From positions 114,606,790 to 114,670,789 of the forward strand of contig CM038463.1 in the NCBI GenBank assembly GCA_021464415.1: a stretch of 64,000 nt of DNA, given 5' to 3'. Origin of the DNA: Lonicera japonica. Lineage: Eukaryota; Streptophyta; Magnoliopsida; Dipsacales; Caprifoliaceae. Under the pieces are notes generated by a model. It made no database searches. It was not told the origin of the DNA and worked only from the letters and a program-made list of their open reading frames with translations. The stretch's first letter is position 1. Each line of letters begins with the position of its first letter. The translations under genes and the position numbers were made by a program. This document shows positions 23,733 to 36,364 of this stretch, piece by piece.

Positions 23733-26700
23733 ATGGGCAGAACAATAATACCCTTCTTCACCTTCCCCTCTATTCACATTACTTCTTCTTCTTCTTCTTC
23801 TACTACTACTACTACTACTACTTTGCATTCCAATTGGTGGGATCAGATCAACGACTCAGTTCAATGGCAAGATGGGATATTCTATACTCTTTGTGCTTCT
23901 TATGCCCTAGTCTCTTTCATCGCTTTGGTATTATTATTATTATTATTATTACTATCACTACTCTCTCTGTTTTCCAATATTGGATTTTTCACTACTCTTA
24001 ACTATGTATGCTTTTATTAATTGGGGTTGAGATTTAGCATGTATCTTGATTTTTATTAGAAACTTCTTTTAAGAGGGAAAAAGGCCAATTTTACCAAATT
24101 CCTTTTTGATCCGTTTTTATAATTTTGTTATTGTGTTATGTATTTGAGTTAGTACAACACTATTCCCAAAGCAGTTTTTGTTAATGCCAAAGAAATATAA
24201 GATACTTAAAGCATGACATACAACCATGCAATGCATTATATGCTTTGGCATCAGTGAAAACTGTGTTGGCAATAATACGACCGGAATAGAATAAAATACA
24301 AAATTGGGGTGAAAGCCGATTTAGATGATGATAAGAATGTGTTTGTGTTATAGTGAGTATTTTTTTTCCTTTTTGTCTTCTTGAAATTAACGGATTATCC
24401 TGGAAAATTCATGATTGACCAAATCCCTATATTCAATTCATCAATATATCCTTATAATTATACGTGGGAATGGAAACCGAAATATCATGCGCAGTTCCGA
24501 TTCTTTCTTTCGTGCTTGTTTGCATTAAGTATGCACTTCCAAAGTTTGGGTTTTAATTTGTTTATTTGCAGTTATAGCTCATTAAGTTTATTTAATTGAG
24601 GCTTCGTATATGTGTTGGTCATATGCAGATTCAACTAATAAGGATCGAATTGAGAGTACCTGAATATGGTTGGACAACCCAAAAGGTTTTCCATTTCATG
24701 AACTTCATTGTGAACGGAGGTAAATAAGAGCATCATCGGTTGAAATTTTGTCGCTTAAATGTTTACTAGTTAACTAATTGGATTGTGAACCAGTTTATTT
24801 CAGTACGTGCCTTTGTGTTCGGATTTCACAAACTAGTGTTTCTTTTGCAACCTAAGGTAAGATTGCTCTTGTTTACTTTGACGAACTTGTGCACACATAG
24901 TTTATCGAATGCCATTTAGTTGGCATTTTTGTTACGTTGCACTTCTATTAACTTTATCTCTAGGATTCACATGATATATACTCCTCTGTCTCAGATTAGA
25001 AGTCACACTTTCCTTTTCAGAATGTCTCCAATTAAGATTATGATTTCCTTTTTGGGACATGATCAATGTACATAATCTCACGGTGATAAACAATTTTTAT
25101 TCTTAACCATTGATGATATTGAAATTAGCGTTTTCTAGTACGAAGTCAAAGTGGGACTCTTAATTTGAGACAGATGGAGTGGTATAGATGATGGCAGACG
25201 AGAAAACAAGTGATTTCTAGTGATATTTTCGTATGATGGCACTAGAGAGAACAAGTTCGCTACAATTAGATGAGATCCTTGTTCTTGAATCAGTCAACTT
25301 TTCTGGCGGTACTTACATCAACCATACAATTTTTCTGTATCTTGAACAAGGTTTTAGCTTTAGGGTTATTGGATCTTCCTGGACTACTTTTTTTCTCAAC
25401 ATATACACTTCTTATCCTCTTTTGGGCAGAAATATATCACCAGGCAAGTAAAAGTTCCTTCCTCAATTCCCTGCTAAGTGAGCAATATCGGATACACTTA
25501 TGAATGCAGTTTTTCTCCTTTGTAACTTTAGAAGCAATTTTGACTCATCCATTCCCATTAATGGCCAGGCAAGAAGTTTACCAACAGACAAGATCAGGAT
25601 TGTCTATCTTTCGGTTAATGCTGGAATGTATGTCATACAGGTATGCTATTTTATATGGATGTAACTCTCATTTGTGGAATTGAGTTTGTGCTTTGTGCCA
25701 TTGCTGAGTCTCTTTTCCTCCCTCTCCTCTTGTCTGTATTCTTCTGACTTGCCCACCAAATATTTTGACCCAATTTTTTTTTCATTAATAAAATTTAGCA
25801 CAGCTTTCCCTTTAGATTCACTAAGGGGGAAAAGGAAAAAATACTTATCACTTTAGACATTCTCTTGGCCTTGATTGTTTTAGTAATTTTTTACTAAAAA
25901 GAGGTGTTGGCATCAGGCTTGTATCTGGGTATACCTCGGGATAGATGACAACAGTGTTGTAGAATTCATTGGGATGATATTTATTGCAGGTTCGACTTCA
26001 TACTAGTTTTTCCACTTTCACAATCTTCTTTTGTGAAGATTGAAAATTGTTCCTCAACTTGTAATTGGTATCGTGCGTTTGCTTATTTCATTTTATTCTT
26101 TGCAGCGGTATCTTTTGTGGCTGCACTTGGTTTTCTGGTTTATGGGGGAAGGTGTGTTTCCAAATCATGTCTATTGACTATTGGAATTTAGAACCATTTG
26201 TTGAAGCATCTAAAAATCTGTGTTCTGATTATATACTGGTATTTAATGTTTCTGTACGTGTTTCCAGGTTATTTATCATGCTGAGACGCTTTCCTATTGA
26301 ATCCAAAGGGAGAAGAAAGAAGCTTCATGAGGTTTATGCTTTTACTATTACTGTTTATGGATGGTGTTGCGATGCATATTTGGTGTATTCGCTATTGTGT
26401 CTTCTGAGGTTTTTTTTTTTTTTGTTTATGCTACTATCCCACACCCTACATGAAAAGGGATCTCAAAATAAGAACAAAAATGTGTAAGATTGGTATGCCT
26501 GGTAAAGAAATGATTGATCCACATAAACAAGGAAAAAAAAATGAGCCGTTGTTTTTTCCCAAGTAAACAACTTTAGGCTAGATCATAGATTCATACTACT
26601 AGTGTTTGATATAAAGTGCTTATCAACTTCAATTCTGTCAGAATGATTCATTGAATTCTTTGCAAATGTTATTTATGAATGATATGTTGTGGTTCTGAGT

Positions 26701-27237
26701 AGAAACAACTTCACCATAAAAACTTGAGGTGATCCTGACATGTTAACAATTGTCGCAGGTTGGATCTGTGACGGCCATATGCTTAACCTGTTTTCTCATA
26801 AGATGCTTTGTGGTAAGGTTTCAAAACAATCTTGTGTGAAACTAACATAAAGAAAAAGAGAGACAAAAATTTGCTCTCTCTCTCTCTCTATTTTCTACCA
26901 GGCCCTCCCAAGAAGGGTTTAAATTTTTTCTTATAGCGACTTAAATTTCTCCATATACAGGTGGTTCTATCTGCTTTTGATTCAGATGCATCACTTGACG
27001 TATTGGATCATCCAGTTCTTAATTTGATCTACTACATGGTACTATAGGGAGTTTGCACATTTCTTTTTTTTTTTTTTGTGATTTCTTGTGTTTTTCTTTG
27101 CGCGCTATTGTGTGTTCTTACTTTGTTTTGCTTAAAAAAAACAGCTGGTTGAGATCCTTCCTTCAATTCTGGTGCTGAACATTCTGCGTAAGCTGCCTCC
27201 CAAAAGAATATCAGCTCAATATCACCCCATCCAATAG
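23733..27237 (+). CDS. TOM1: Tobamovirus multiplication protein 1/3-like membrane protein
   Basis: A multi-pass endomembrane/tonoplast protein of the TOM1/TOM3/THH1 family. In plants it is a host factor that anchors tobamovirus replication complexes; its own role is less clear. Eleven exons: 23733-23927, 24629-24719, 24804-24856, 25351-25443, 25569-25640, 25917-25989, 26106-26151, 26268-26331, 26759-26812, 26961-27038, 27145-27237 (912 nt, 303 residues). Family motifs: [103 protein letters not shown], ending [13 protein letters not shown]. About seven hydrophobic segments are visible. Intron 4 uses a GC donor (CAG|gcaagt). The N-terminus has six Ser and seven Thr encoded by TTC/TCT and ACT repeats. 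ATG 23733 is chosen as the only ATG before the conserved region. TOM1 versus TOM3 orthology is unresolved. Confidence 0.95.
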
Positions 27238-29660
27238 CCAATGCTTTTGTCCACCTCTTTATTTCTTTTCACCTTCGAAATTGGTTTTCCCATGGTTCCG
27301 GCAGCAGTAGACGCTTGTAGAGTTGAGCAGGAGAAGCACAGCTTGAAAAAAAAAAGGTCAAAACGCAACATCGGTTCAAGAATCGAGATAGTGGCAATTT
27401 TTTTCCTTCTAATTATGCTTTGTGGCTTCAGAAGTTAGGATATTTATTAACGATTTTTTTCTTTCTAAAAATGCAGTGTTGATGACAGTATTGTGAGAAA
27501 AGGAAAAAAAAAAAAAAAATAAGTTTCTTATATTTGTTAACACTCGTTCTATTCTTTTTTCCATTCTTCGTTCTAGCTTCTTTTTTTTTGTGCGTGTTTA
27601 TTTTGGAGGATATAAACATTTTTCATGCCGAATGAAAAATGAAAGCCCAAAACATAATTGTTGGTGCGTAAAACTATACATACAAAGATAGTTTGTACCA
27701 AACAGTCAAATGATTAGTTTAAATAATTGAGATAATAAATACAACAAGCTAAAAGAGTCAAAGATGTATAGAAGGATGTTCGCCTCATACGAAAATATGA
27801 GTTAGTCCTCTTAAGTGAAATAGAGCTAGAAGCTCGATTTGCTTTGTTATTAAAATAATTGAATAACTGTTACAAACTCACAAAATCTATGTTTTGCAGT
27901 TCTCTTTCTCTCTATCTCTTTTGGATGTTCACTATTTGCTACTTGAATGCTAGATTCTCTCTTGTTGGTTAATTCTTAGTTGTTGTTCAGAGAAGTAAAT
28001 GCTTCTTCTATATATATGACTGAGAGGAAACGTGTTGGAGAGCTTTCAGGGCAGGTTTGAAGCCACCCCCTAATTATCACCAACTTTAACTTTGCTTTTC
28101 CATGTAATCCAGTGTATTAAATGCAGTTGGTATGTATTTAATGAAAGTGATAGAAGTTTTGCGGCATCTGGTGGAGTTGGTAGCAGTCGCTCATGCTGTC
28201 TATGCCTTTCTTGACATAGTGGTCGTCCAGGGAACTCGAAGCACGCTGGGAGAGCTCTGTCTTCCGAACTCTGTAATCCATTGCTCGAAGATGATCCTTC
28301 GGACAGGAAGGACTATTAGTTGGAGCTCTGGCTCCTGAATAACTCCTGATTAGAGCTCCCGAGCCCTGTTTGTTGAAGGGTAATGATGCCGTTGACGTAG
28401 GAGGACACGTGTCTGCTTGTGGTTAGCGGAATAGATTAGGCAACTAATTTGCACCATTAACAATCATAACCCAACCCCTAAAAATAAGAAGATTGAGGAT
28501 TTTCCTGGAAAGAATATAACTAAGTCAAATACTGTTAAATGAAGGAGCAATGGCTCCCTCCCTTGGAATTTTTTTTTATTCAACACTATTTTCGAACAAC
28601 TAGGACAATTTATTTACGAAACTTTGGATTTAAACAAAAATCGGAATTTGGAGTACGGAAAAGTGAAAATTCATTGTTTGGTAAGATTAAAATTTCAAAT
28701 TTTACACTATAAATTTGCTTTTAAAAATTCTAACTTAAAATTATGTAGTATGAAGCATTATTCTTCAAATTTGGACTTCAAACAAATGGTTTAGTAATTC
28801 ATATCATTTTTAAAATTTTATATACAAAACATCCCAACATAAAAATTTACAATTTTATTAAATTTTAAAGTTACTTCATTCCAAACATAAGGTTAGTATT
28901 CAAACAGAACTGCGCCTCCCTTATGCTGTTTTCTCATTTTTCATCACCCTAGTAATTCAAGTCAAGTTCATTCCTAATTTTCTTTTAAAATATCAGTGAG
29001 TTTGTATGTCCGGTTACTTCTGGATTTACCATCCTCACAATTTGCTCTCCACTGTTTATGAGAAAACTGTAGTTTGGAATCTTTACTACCACAAATTTAG
29101 CACATCAATTTACTGAAAAGCAACTCTACGAAAAGAATTTGGAACTCCAAATTTAAGACAAATTTAACTACTAATTTAAAATATAAGTTTTATTATTAGA
29201 ATAAATAGTACCTTCTGAAAATAACTATAAGTACTGGAACAGAAATCCTGGTAAAGCTCCCTAGTTTCTATCATTCAAAACTGCATTGTCCCGACTTATA
29301 ATAAAAATTATGGGACAGTCAAAAACTGAGAAAACAAGTTACCCAAGGAAAGACCAGAACAAATGGCAAAGAACCAAGCCTCTCGGTGTTCTTGCTTAAA
29401 CTTGATAAAATTTTCAATTAAGAAAAATGCACAAACAGTACCCTGTACCAACTAGAATGCATTCGCTCCAGATTTAACATACACACAGTAACTTCAACCC
29501 ATAATGCTACAGTAGCAGCAATAACATCATACAAAGTTAACATGAAATGGAGTGAAGACATAACAATTAACGACTGTAACTAGCAGATAACTCCTAGTTG
29601 TATTTTCATACTTCTGTAATAATTTCCGTTGGCCAATTCCAACCAATTGTATGAGGTGGA
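27238..29660. other. Intergenic region between TOM1 and Derlin-2
   Basis: Holds the 3' ends of two convergent genes and a possible solo LTR (27659-28462). The remainder (28463-29640) is AT-rich with no recognised gene. Confidence 0.5.
27659..28462. mobile_element. Possible solo LTR
   Basis: Begins TGTTGGTGCG and ends CACCATTAACA. Flanks ATAAT and ATCAT match at four of five bases as a decayed target duplication. The interior has the mixed AT-rich and GC-rich texture of an LTR and no coding frame. No second copy in the window supports it, so confidence is low. Confidence 0.35.
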
Positions 29661-32600
29661 TTAATTTTGTGGAATCTCATCTACAGGTGGTGCAGCAAAT
29701 CTTACATTTGCAGGCCTTGCCACCACTACCGGCTCATCTGCAAACAGCGATCTAATAAATGAGGGAGTTTTTAGGGGTCGACGACCAGTCATTCGTGGAT
29801 AAACATCCTCAAGAAAATAGTAGGCATGACCAGCAATCATTCCCTGATATCACAAATACAACTCTATCAAATAAAAGCACAATAACAACTACAACAACAT
29901 ATCCTCATAAAGAAGCTCAAAAGAATCCTACGATGATGACCTAATCCCAGTTCCCAGTAGCATTAATAGTTTCATATTAGTAAGAGAAGGAAATGAAAAG
30001 GTGAATGCATGGGAGCTTTGCAACTGTATCATGGACTCATGGACTCAAAATTGAGATTATGATTGCAAGTAATCCTTTACTATTCCTTAGACTAGAGAAG
30101 CACATCAAGTGAAGAGCAATTAAATGTTTGATTGGTCTCTTTGGGGTTGGAATGGGAACATATGTTCAACCACGCGGCCCCTGTGATAGGCAACAAAATC
30201 TTCAACTCTATATCCCAGACAATAATATACCATTTCTGGCAAATATTTACATTTTAATATGTAAAACAATCAGTGATGAGGTTTTTTTTATTACGATTTC
30301 CCACAAAGTCACAGTCAAACCAGTAAGATCTCAAAACACGAGAACATTCACCTCAGCTCATTAGATTAATTATCCAAAAAAGAAGAAGGGCAGACAAGGA
30401 AAAAAAAATGACCACAAAAGATACTTTAATCATACCAGTAGATCCACCCAAGCGCTAGCACCAACAAGGACAGAGAATCCCAGAAGAACCTGCAGGAGAA
30501 AAACCCAATCTGGTATTAAACAAGCTGCTTGTTGTTAGGGATGAAAAGAACCTCTAATGCTCCCTCCATTCTAAATTAAGAGTTACTTTTGAGTTTTAAT
30601 GTTCAGACATTGTAACAAAAACACTAATTCCAACTTAATCAAAGTTGAAGAATAAAACTTATAATCATGAGATTTGGACCATTTAGTACATTGATTGTGT
30701 CACAAAAAGGAAAGGTGACTCTTAACTTGGGATGTCCCAAGAAGGGAACATGAATCTTAATTTGGGGGGAGGATTATCAGACAATGTTGGAAATGCTGTT
30801 ACAGATTACAAATCCAAGTAACTAAAGATTCCATATATTGTTGCAGCGAGGAAAAAGGATCGCTTATTCTCAAAGAAGGCAAAAGGTTTCTTTACAAAAA
30901 TACTATAACAAGACATCCCCCTAAAGTTTATCTCCTTATTTGAAAACTTAACAAAAAATGTAAAAAAACAATCAATTTCACCATTAAAGCCAGTGTGATT
31001 GTTAGGTTCACTAAAACGAAATGTGTTGTGCTTCAAGAAGTCTTTAACATGTTTAGTACTTTAGTTAGGTTCCATGGAAGTAAAGATAAATACTTCACTG
31101 TGCTTTAGCAAATCATAGTGCCAAAACAAACGTCAAATTACAACAAAACTGACAAAAGAATTTATGCTTCGGCTGATCCCTTATCTAGATTACTCAATTC
31201 AGTGAAGAATATCTTATGTTGCATAGAAGGCCATTTAGAGTAAAGCAGACATAGAAGACAGGCGATGTAAAAGTAATAAAGCACTGCCTGAATAAGATCA
31301 TGGATGAATATATCGAGGATTCCTCACCCATGGAAGGTAAGCTGCTGTAAAAGTAAAGAGGCCCAAGAAACTCATATGAATAAATGGATTTTGCTTGCTC
31401 CACACATAAACCTGAAATGTGGAGACAGAAAAGAACTTTTCATTATTTTCTTTCATAAAAACATTGTTTCATAACAAAAGTTACCTTAGACATATTTCAT
31501 AGGCAGACTAACTAACCATCATGAATGTCAATGAATTGCTGAGGAATATAATCTTTGCAAAAGATTCCGACACATAAGGTATCATCCCCCCAATAAGAAC
31601 AATCCCAGTTAGAACAGTGGCACCGAATAACAGCATGTAAAAGAAATCTGCAGTCCTTCCCCTGAAAGAATTCTCTTCAAGAAGCTTGCAGTATCGAGCC
31701 AGAAAGAACATGTGGAACAAAAAGTCCAAGTCTGTCAATATCAACCAGATTAGGACAAGCTGGCCTCTAAGAATAAACATAACCAACTACTTTAGAGCTT
31801 GTAAGAGTGTGATCACGTAAAACCAGTACAGGATGAAGCCGAAAAGGGGCAGGTATGTACAACTTTTGATATGAAAAGGTTAACAGGCTTAAAATTGGAA
31901 AATTACTTATCAAAAAAGAAAAGGGGAGATACAGCATATGGATAGTGGATGTGATACTTTGATGCATCACTTGGGATTAAACCTGATCATCGGACTGCAC
32001 ATTTCAGCCCGAGGCCTTCTACAAATATAGAATAATTAATTCCATCCAATTCGACCAGAAGCTCTATACATCCTTACCCAATGTGGAGGGTAGTGTGCAA
32101 AAAGCTCAGTTGCACAAAACCAAACCCTTCTAAAAGTATTCTGCCAACAATGTGAAGATGACCGGGGGGGGGGGGGGGGAAGGTTCAGTGAAGCCCAACT
32201 GTGCATAAGGACCGAGTTGGAATCTACATACCCACAACCAATAAGGGATAACAGGTCCCAATTCGTGATACCTACCTACACAGCCCATTATTGTTACCTA
32301 AAGAGAGTGAGTAATTGTGTGCGCGTCTATCTATGCATCTGTGTGTGCAAAAGAACTTAAGGCTGCAACTTGCAAGTCAATCACCTAGAAAAGATGGACT
32401 TTCTTCACACTATAGCATAAATATAGCATGTAAACAATTCGAGGTGATTTAGTTTTGTACAAGTTTTTTCAGATGTAGTAGATACATCGAAGATAACATA
32501 CAGATCACCATAAGCCTTCGAAGGCCAACAAAAACACAAGGCAAGAGACTGTAGCATCATGCTGAGGATTTCCTCTGATCAAGTATTATCAAACTTCTTT

Positions 32601-33289
32601 GGAGTACAAACAAATTTACCTTGTCTTAAATACAAAATTTCCAAATGTTTGGTCAATCTTATAAACAAAAGTATTTTGCCTTGTTTGGTCAAGAATTAAA
32701 CATTTAGCATTCAGATGTTCAAACAAAAGAAAGAAAGAAAGAAAGTCCTTAGGCCTTAGTCAGGGCCAAGATCAGTAGCTCAAAAACTATGTTATTTGGA
32801 GACAATATGAGAGAGGGTGAGTTGAAGATGATAGGCAAACAAATTACCCATCTTCCGGAAGTAGAGGAAATTGGTGACTAGACGCCAGAATTGATAATGC
32901 TTGACAACGAGCCTTGGATTCAAGTACAAATTATAAGGTGAAATTATCTGCAAGAATGTCAAAAGCTAAACATTAACCCCGATTCTCATTTTATTGAGAA
33001 AAAAGAAGAAGAAGCAATTATACATTTTGCTAATTCCTTTTGGAAATTCCAATTCAGTATAGACGACTCTTTAACCTTAAACAAACAATCATAAAAAGGA
33101 AGATGAAAACAATGCTAGACCCAATTCAATACAACCTTAAATAAACGAACTGGTAATAAATAAATTTATATATAACGAAATTGAACATACTTCGAGAGAG
33201 CAACCAATAGTGGTGACAATTGCAGCGGTGAGATAGGAACGAGTGATGATTGGCATCTGCTTGTACCATTCCTCAACAGCTTGAGCCAT
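29661..33289 (-). CDS. DER2: Derlin-2, ER-associated degradation
   Basis: A rhomboid-like pseudoprotease of the ER membrane that helps extract misfolded proteins for ERAD. Six exons on the minus strand: 33191-33289, 32848-32947, 31517-31731, 31328-31411, 30436-30489, 29661-29843 (735 nt, 244 residues, the length of Arabidopsis Derlin-2). The start is MAQAVEEWYKQMPIITRSYL. The conserved WR motif appears in QFWRLVTNFLYFRKMDLDF, followed by HMFFLARYCKLLEENSFRGR, LSNSLTFMMVYVWSKQNP and GASAWVDLLGMIAGHAYYFL. The last fits the GxxxG region of the family. The C-terminus is the cytosolic tail (DEPVVVARPANVRF). All introns are GT-AG with matching phases. Which of the two Arabidopsis Derlin-2 paralogues is orthologous cannot be told from sequence alone. 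Confidence 0.97.
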
Positions 33290-33359
33290 TAAATTAATTT
33301 AATTCACTCCCCCAACCAATAATAATAATCAATCTATGATGAATAAAAAACCCAAACCC

Positions 33360-33368
33360 AAACCCTAA
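33360..33368 (+). promoter_or_regulatory. Telo-box in the Derlin-2 leader or promoter
   Basis: AAACCCTAA lies 71 bp upstream of the Derlin-2 ATG, after two AAACCC repeats. Telo-boxes are common near transcription starts of plant housekeeping genes; its role here is inferred. Confidence 0.4.
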
Positions 33369-33589
33369 CACAACTTTCTATAAAAACTCAAAAAACTTTT
33401 GGAAGCACGATGAATATATATATTCATTCTACAGAGATGGCGGTTTGGAATTGGGATTGGACGGGGAGTGCCCCCAATAGGTAAGATTTTGTTTGTTCTA
33501 AGCCCATTCTCAATTCTATCCGAAACAAATTTTTATGTTAAAAAAAAAGATAAAAAGTACTTTAATTATGATTTTTATATTTCTATACG

Positions 33590-33976
33590 AAGCGAAAAGT
33601 GAGACATATAAGAAATTTTTGTAAGCATTTCTTACGTGTAAAAATTGTAATACGTTTTTTTTATGTGACATGACATATTTTTATTGGATATAAAAAATTC
33701 ACTCATTCTCGCTTATTTTTAAATAAATGACAAGTAAGATAGAAAAGTAAAATAGAAATTGTGCAATTGGAGAAACTTTATTGGAAACTTTTTTATCTGT
33801 AAAATTGTATTGTCAAATAGATGTAGAAATGTATTAAAAGTATTATGACACATAGGATATAAATTAGAAATTAGCACTCCACTTTAGTACTATAATTTTT
33901 AATAAAAATCATATGGAGTGCCTTAGGACAAAAGTGGCCATAAATTAATTTATATAAAATATCATTGGAGATGGCC
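33590..33976. mobile_element. 5'-truncated relative of the neighbouring MITE
   Basis: Ends CATTGGAGATGGCC before TAA (33977-33979). It shares ordered words with 34016-34438, such as AATAAATGACAAGTAAGATAG and GTATTATGACACATA. No matching left end is visible. Confidence 0.5.
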
Positions 33977-34015
33977 TAAATCTTCTGTAAGGTTTGCCTA
34001 TACAACGCGATCTAA

Positions 34016-34438
34016 GGCAATCTCTAATGGTAATTTCTATTTTTGTATTTCCATCCTGTGTCGTGACCTTTGTAGAAAATATCTATATCTAATTAGCAAT
34101 ATATTTACATGAGTAGAAAATGATAGAAAAAATGGTTTCCAATTGTATACCATTTCTTTCTTACTTGTCATTTATTTAAGAAGAGAGATAATTAGTGGAT
34201 TTAGTGATATCCAATGAGGATGTGACATGGCACATCATCATTGGATATAAGAAACCCACTAATTCTCTCTCATTCTTAAATAAATGCCAAATAAGATAGA
34301 AATAGCACCATTAAAGAAATTTTATTTGGGACTTTTCTATTTATACAATTATATTACCGGTAGATATATAAATGTACTAAAAGTATAATGACACATAAGA
34401 TGGAAATAAATTTATAGAAAATACCATTAGCGGTGGCC
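34016..34438. mobile_element. Tourist-like MITE (PIF/Harbinger type)
   Basis: Ends GGCAATCTCTAATGGTAATT and, inverted, GGCCACCGCTAATGGTATTT. They are flanked by TAA on both sides (34013-34015, 34439-34441), the 3-bp duplication of PIF/Harbinger elements. The centre (about 34170-34290) folds back: CATTTATTTAAGAA...TTCTTAAATAAATG. No coding capacity. Confidence 0.65.
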
Positions 34439-34867
34439 TAATGACGCGTGGGAACAACCTACCAACCAACCAATAACGTATTTGGTTGAGTCATAAGTAA
34501 ATGTGGTTCACCAATTCAAATCCTTCTTTTAACATAATTTTATAGAAATTTTTGGTGTAAATAAAATAACTTGATAATTTTATGTAAATATCACACTCCA
34601 TGAAAATATAATACAGGCCTTTCTTCATGAATTGCAATCTTATAACAATTGACCCATGACCTCTACTTAAAGAAAATGATGCGGGTGATTTTTACTTGTT
34701 CTTTATCATGTATTCAAACCTTTGGTTGAACCGTAATGTGGTTGTAAAAAATGAGCATGTTTCATGCCGGAGAAAATAGTTGACATGTCCACTCGCATGA
34801 TGCACCAATTTTTAGAAGCTAATCAATCCATCTAGATTAGTAATTCAATTTCTCTTCCTAATCAATG

Positions 34868-35080
34868 ACAACCCCAGACAATTTGTTTGTTAAAGTCAAT
34901 TTTGATGCGGCCGTGATCGAGGATATTGATTGCTTGGGCGTTGGTGTGGTTTTCTGGGATTCGGTGGGTGACTTCTTGGCGGATTTTCCATGCGATATGA
35001 TTTCCGCGCTTATCGAACGCACAAACGATCGAGGTTTTTGGTGGGAGTTGTCAAAGATCACTTTCCAGTACAAGTCGAAA
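34868..35080 (+). pseudogene. RNase H domain relic, probably from a LINE-type retroelement
   Basis: A short frame reads VKVNFDAAVIEDIDCLGVGV followed by VFWDSVGDFLADF. This is the opening pattern of the plant RNase H domain (VK-N-DGA ... G-G-V-RD-G) found in non-LTR retrotransposons and their domesticated fragments. The canonical DGA reads DAA here, and the domain is cut off after about 45 residues. No reverse transcriptase is nearby. Confidence 0.5.
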
Positions 35081-35870
35081 ACTTTTTTGAAAAAAATTAG
35101 CAATTTGTATGTACTGAAATTCGTGGTTTCCATTGTATTAAGTATTTATGATATTTTGTGTATAATTATTCAATACTTTTAGTATATTACTTATTTTTGA
35201 CAATTTTTTGATTTTCAATCAATATCATATTTTTGATTCAGTATTTCGGTTTTTATATATGAAATTTAAAGCTAAACCAACTTTTTTAGTATTTCTGATT
35301 TTCGGTATTTAAACATGTATTATATATCAAAATCATTTTTCTTCATATTAATTCAATCGATTTTCCGTATTAAGTGATATGCCTGCTTGTATGTACACTT
35401 GGTGTTTCTTGTTAATTAAGCTTTGAGGTTTAGAACAAATAGTACTTGTTTTACGTTTTTAACTGCTATTTTTGTTTTATTTTGTTCTAGGATAAAAATA
35501 ATTGTACTATGTCAAATATTACTCTATATTCCATGAAATGTATATATATGCATGGGCTATTTGCTCGATCGCAGAGAGAAATAAAATTGGAAAATTTTGT
35601 CGTGTACACATGTTATTATTTTTGAATTAATATATAGAGTAAACAACGAATTATGTATATCAATAAAAAACTTCCTTGTTATTCATGCTTTGTAAACTTG
35701 GTGCGCATACAATGATCAGATCACAACTAACCAAATGCGTAGATTTTTATTTTTAAATCCAACCTTTACAACATTGAAAAGTATTATCAAAAAGGGAAAA
35801 ATAACTATATATATATATATATGTGCATGTGTGTGTGACAAATTAATTAATAGTGTTTTCTTGATTCAAT

Positions 35871-36364
35871 TTAAGCTGCCCTTGCAAGGACTTCTAGTCT
35901 TTGAGGCAAGTCAGCTGGTTCTATATAGAATCCCCTCCTTACAGAAGATCTCGGTACCATAACTGTCAACACTCCATCATCATACCCTGCGGAAATCCCA
36001 TTTACATCAATCATGCCTGGTAATCGAAACTTTCTCATGAACCTCCTCGCAGACTCTTGTATTCGTTGATCATCACCACCTGCTGCCTCTGTTCGAATTA
36101 TTAGGTACATCGCGTCCTCAACTTCCACTCTTATATCCTCTTTCCTTATACCTGCACAATAATTCAATTATGGTAACCTACTATACATATGTCAGCATGA
36201 GAAATTAATGCATGTTTTTTACCGGGGAGCTCAGCCGAATAAATGTGAGAGTCGGGGGTTTCAGTCCAGTGAACGTAGTTTTCAGGGACAAATTGGTAGG
36301 GAAAAAAAGGAGGAGACGTGATGAAAGAATGCCATGGAGAAGGATTAGATGTTGAGAACTCCAT
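35871..36364 (-). CDS. HSP15.4: Class V (15.4 kDa type) small heat shock protein
   Basis: A cytosolic small chaperone that holds unfolding proteins. Two exons on the minus strand: 36223-36364 and 35871-36151, phase-1 GT-AG intron of 71 bp, 423 nt, 140 residues. The N-terminal arm ([14 protein letters not shown]...) leads into an alpha-crystallin domain: [18 protein letters not shown] across the splice, then [12 protein letters not shown], the FMRKFRLPG strand and the [10 protein letters not shown] motif. I see no clear C-terminal I-x-I motif. It best resembles Arabidopsis HSP15.4 (134 aa). No perfect heat-shock element array was found upstream, fitting the view that this class is not always heat-induced. 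It lies head-to-tail behind Derlin-2 on the same strand. Confidence 0.92.

Larger units (their letters stand above)
33369..35870. other. Intergenic region between Derlin-2 and the small HSP
   Basis: AT-rich DNA with one complete Tourist-like MITE (34016-34438), a partial relative before it (about 33590-33976) and an RNase H relic (34868-35080). The rest, 35080-35870, shows no gene. Confidence 0.55.

Noticed and set aside
35871..36167. Single-exon start for the small HSP inside the intron
   Set aside because: It would drop the first strand of the alpha-crystallin domain, while the two-exon model restores it with correct splice sites.
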